Positions 31,949 through 32,135 of a stretch of DNA of 32,135 nucleotides are shown here, in pieces. The notes beneath the pieces were generated by a model. It saw only the letters and a list, made by a program, of their open reading frames with translations, had not been told where the DNA came from and ran no database searches. Within the stretch, counting starts at the first letter, position 1; each line of letters begins with the position of its first letter. A program made the translations under genes and the position numbers. Origin of the DNA: Desulfobacterales bacterium (GTDB lineage: Bacteria; Desulfobacterota; DSM-4660; Desulfatiglandales; Desulfatiglandaceae); the NCBI GenBank assembly GCA_014382905.1, contig JACNIU010000215.1, positions 1-32,135 on the forward strand. Reading direction: 5' to 3'.

Positions 31949-32135
31949 ATGGTGAGCGGAGAATACACGATCGTCGACCTGAACGAGCACCACATGCCCG
32001 ATGTTTTGAGGATCTGCCGACAGGGACTCGGACCCGATTATCATTCCGAGGCCGACTTCAGGAAATGTCTGGGAAGCAGTAGGGAACACTTCTGCAAGGT
32101 GATATTGGATGATGAGGGGGCGGTATGCGGTTTCT
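31949..32135 (+). CDS. GNAT-family acetyltransferase, N-terminal part (runs off the window)
   Basis: The first 62 codons of a probable N-acetyltransferase: MVSGEYTIVDLNEHHMPDVL starts like a GNAT domain (strand 1, then helix 1), and CKVILDDEGAVCGF matches the strand 2/strand 3 region. The acetyl-CoA-binding motif would lie beyond the window edge. GGAAGGAG precedes the ATG. It is probably cotranscribed with the chitinase gene. The family call is tentative because the diagnostic motif is not visible. Confidence 0.55.
   Translation, partial: MVSGEYTIVDLNEHHMPDVLRICRQGLGPDYHSEADFRKCLGSSREHFCKVILDDEGAVCGF

Overview
The window looks like a chromosomal segment of an anaerobic, sulfate-reducer-like member of the Desulfobacterota (former Deltaproteobacteria). 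This is inferred from gene content and not from a marker gene: DUF362 proteins, a propeller/DsbA-type protein remnant, a small CxxC protein, a PAS/sigma-54 regulator with the N-terminal sensor common in that group, DUF1846, a Pta with a DRTGG domain, and many decayed gene fragments between intact housekeeping genes. No rRNA, tRNA or CRISPR array was found.

Layout. 1-2.4 kb: an IS110-family element whose transposase gene is bracketed by two strongly foldable non-coding segments, next to the N-terminal stub of a DUF499-type ATPase. 2.4-7.2 kb: a gene-poor stretch holding copies of a dispersed repeat, and a translationally coupled pair on the minus strand (DUF362 protein, then a membrane class III nucleotide cyclase). 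7.2-9.9 kb: a small gene with a GAF-domain remnant, then a divergent metal-efflux operon (SmtB/ArsR repressor and SO_0444-type permease) with a very clear promoter and operator. 9.9-20.3 kb: housekeeping genes, namely Tex, DUF1846 protein, 6-phosphogluconolactonase, pta-ackA with its own promoter, and a fumarate-reductase/aspartate-oxidase-like flavoprotein. 21.1-24.5 kb: an MFS transporter, a shrunken Clp1/Grc3-like kinase, a flavodoxin-like protein, and two remnants fused at a deletion junction. 25.1-28.9 kb: a sigma-54 activator followed by enhancer-like repeats, an IHF-like site, a consensus -24/-12 promoter and a three-gene target operon. 29.2 kb to the end: an IHF alpha-like gene, a small acidic protein, a GH19 chitinase lipoprotein with a Cys-rich tail, and the start of a GNAT acetyltransferase.

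How genes work together. Pta and AckA interconvert acetyl-CoA and acetate with ATP formation. The repressor carries a zinc-type alpha-5 motif beside a metal permease, so it probably senses the metal the permease exports. The sigma-54 regulator most likely drives the operon directly downstream, with IHF bending the DNA between enhancer and promoter. The most interesting regions are this sigma-54 module (including a non-canonical GAFTGA loop in the activator), the structured RNAs around the IS110 transposase, the dispersed repeat family, and the chitinase.
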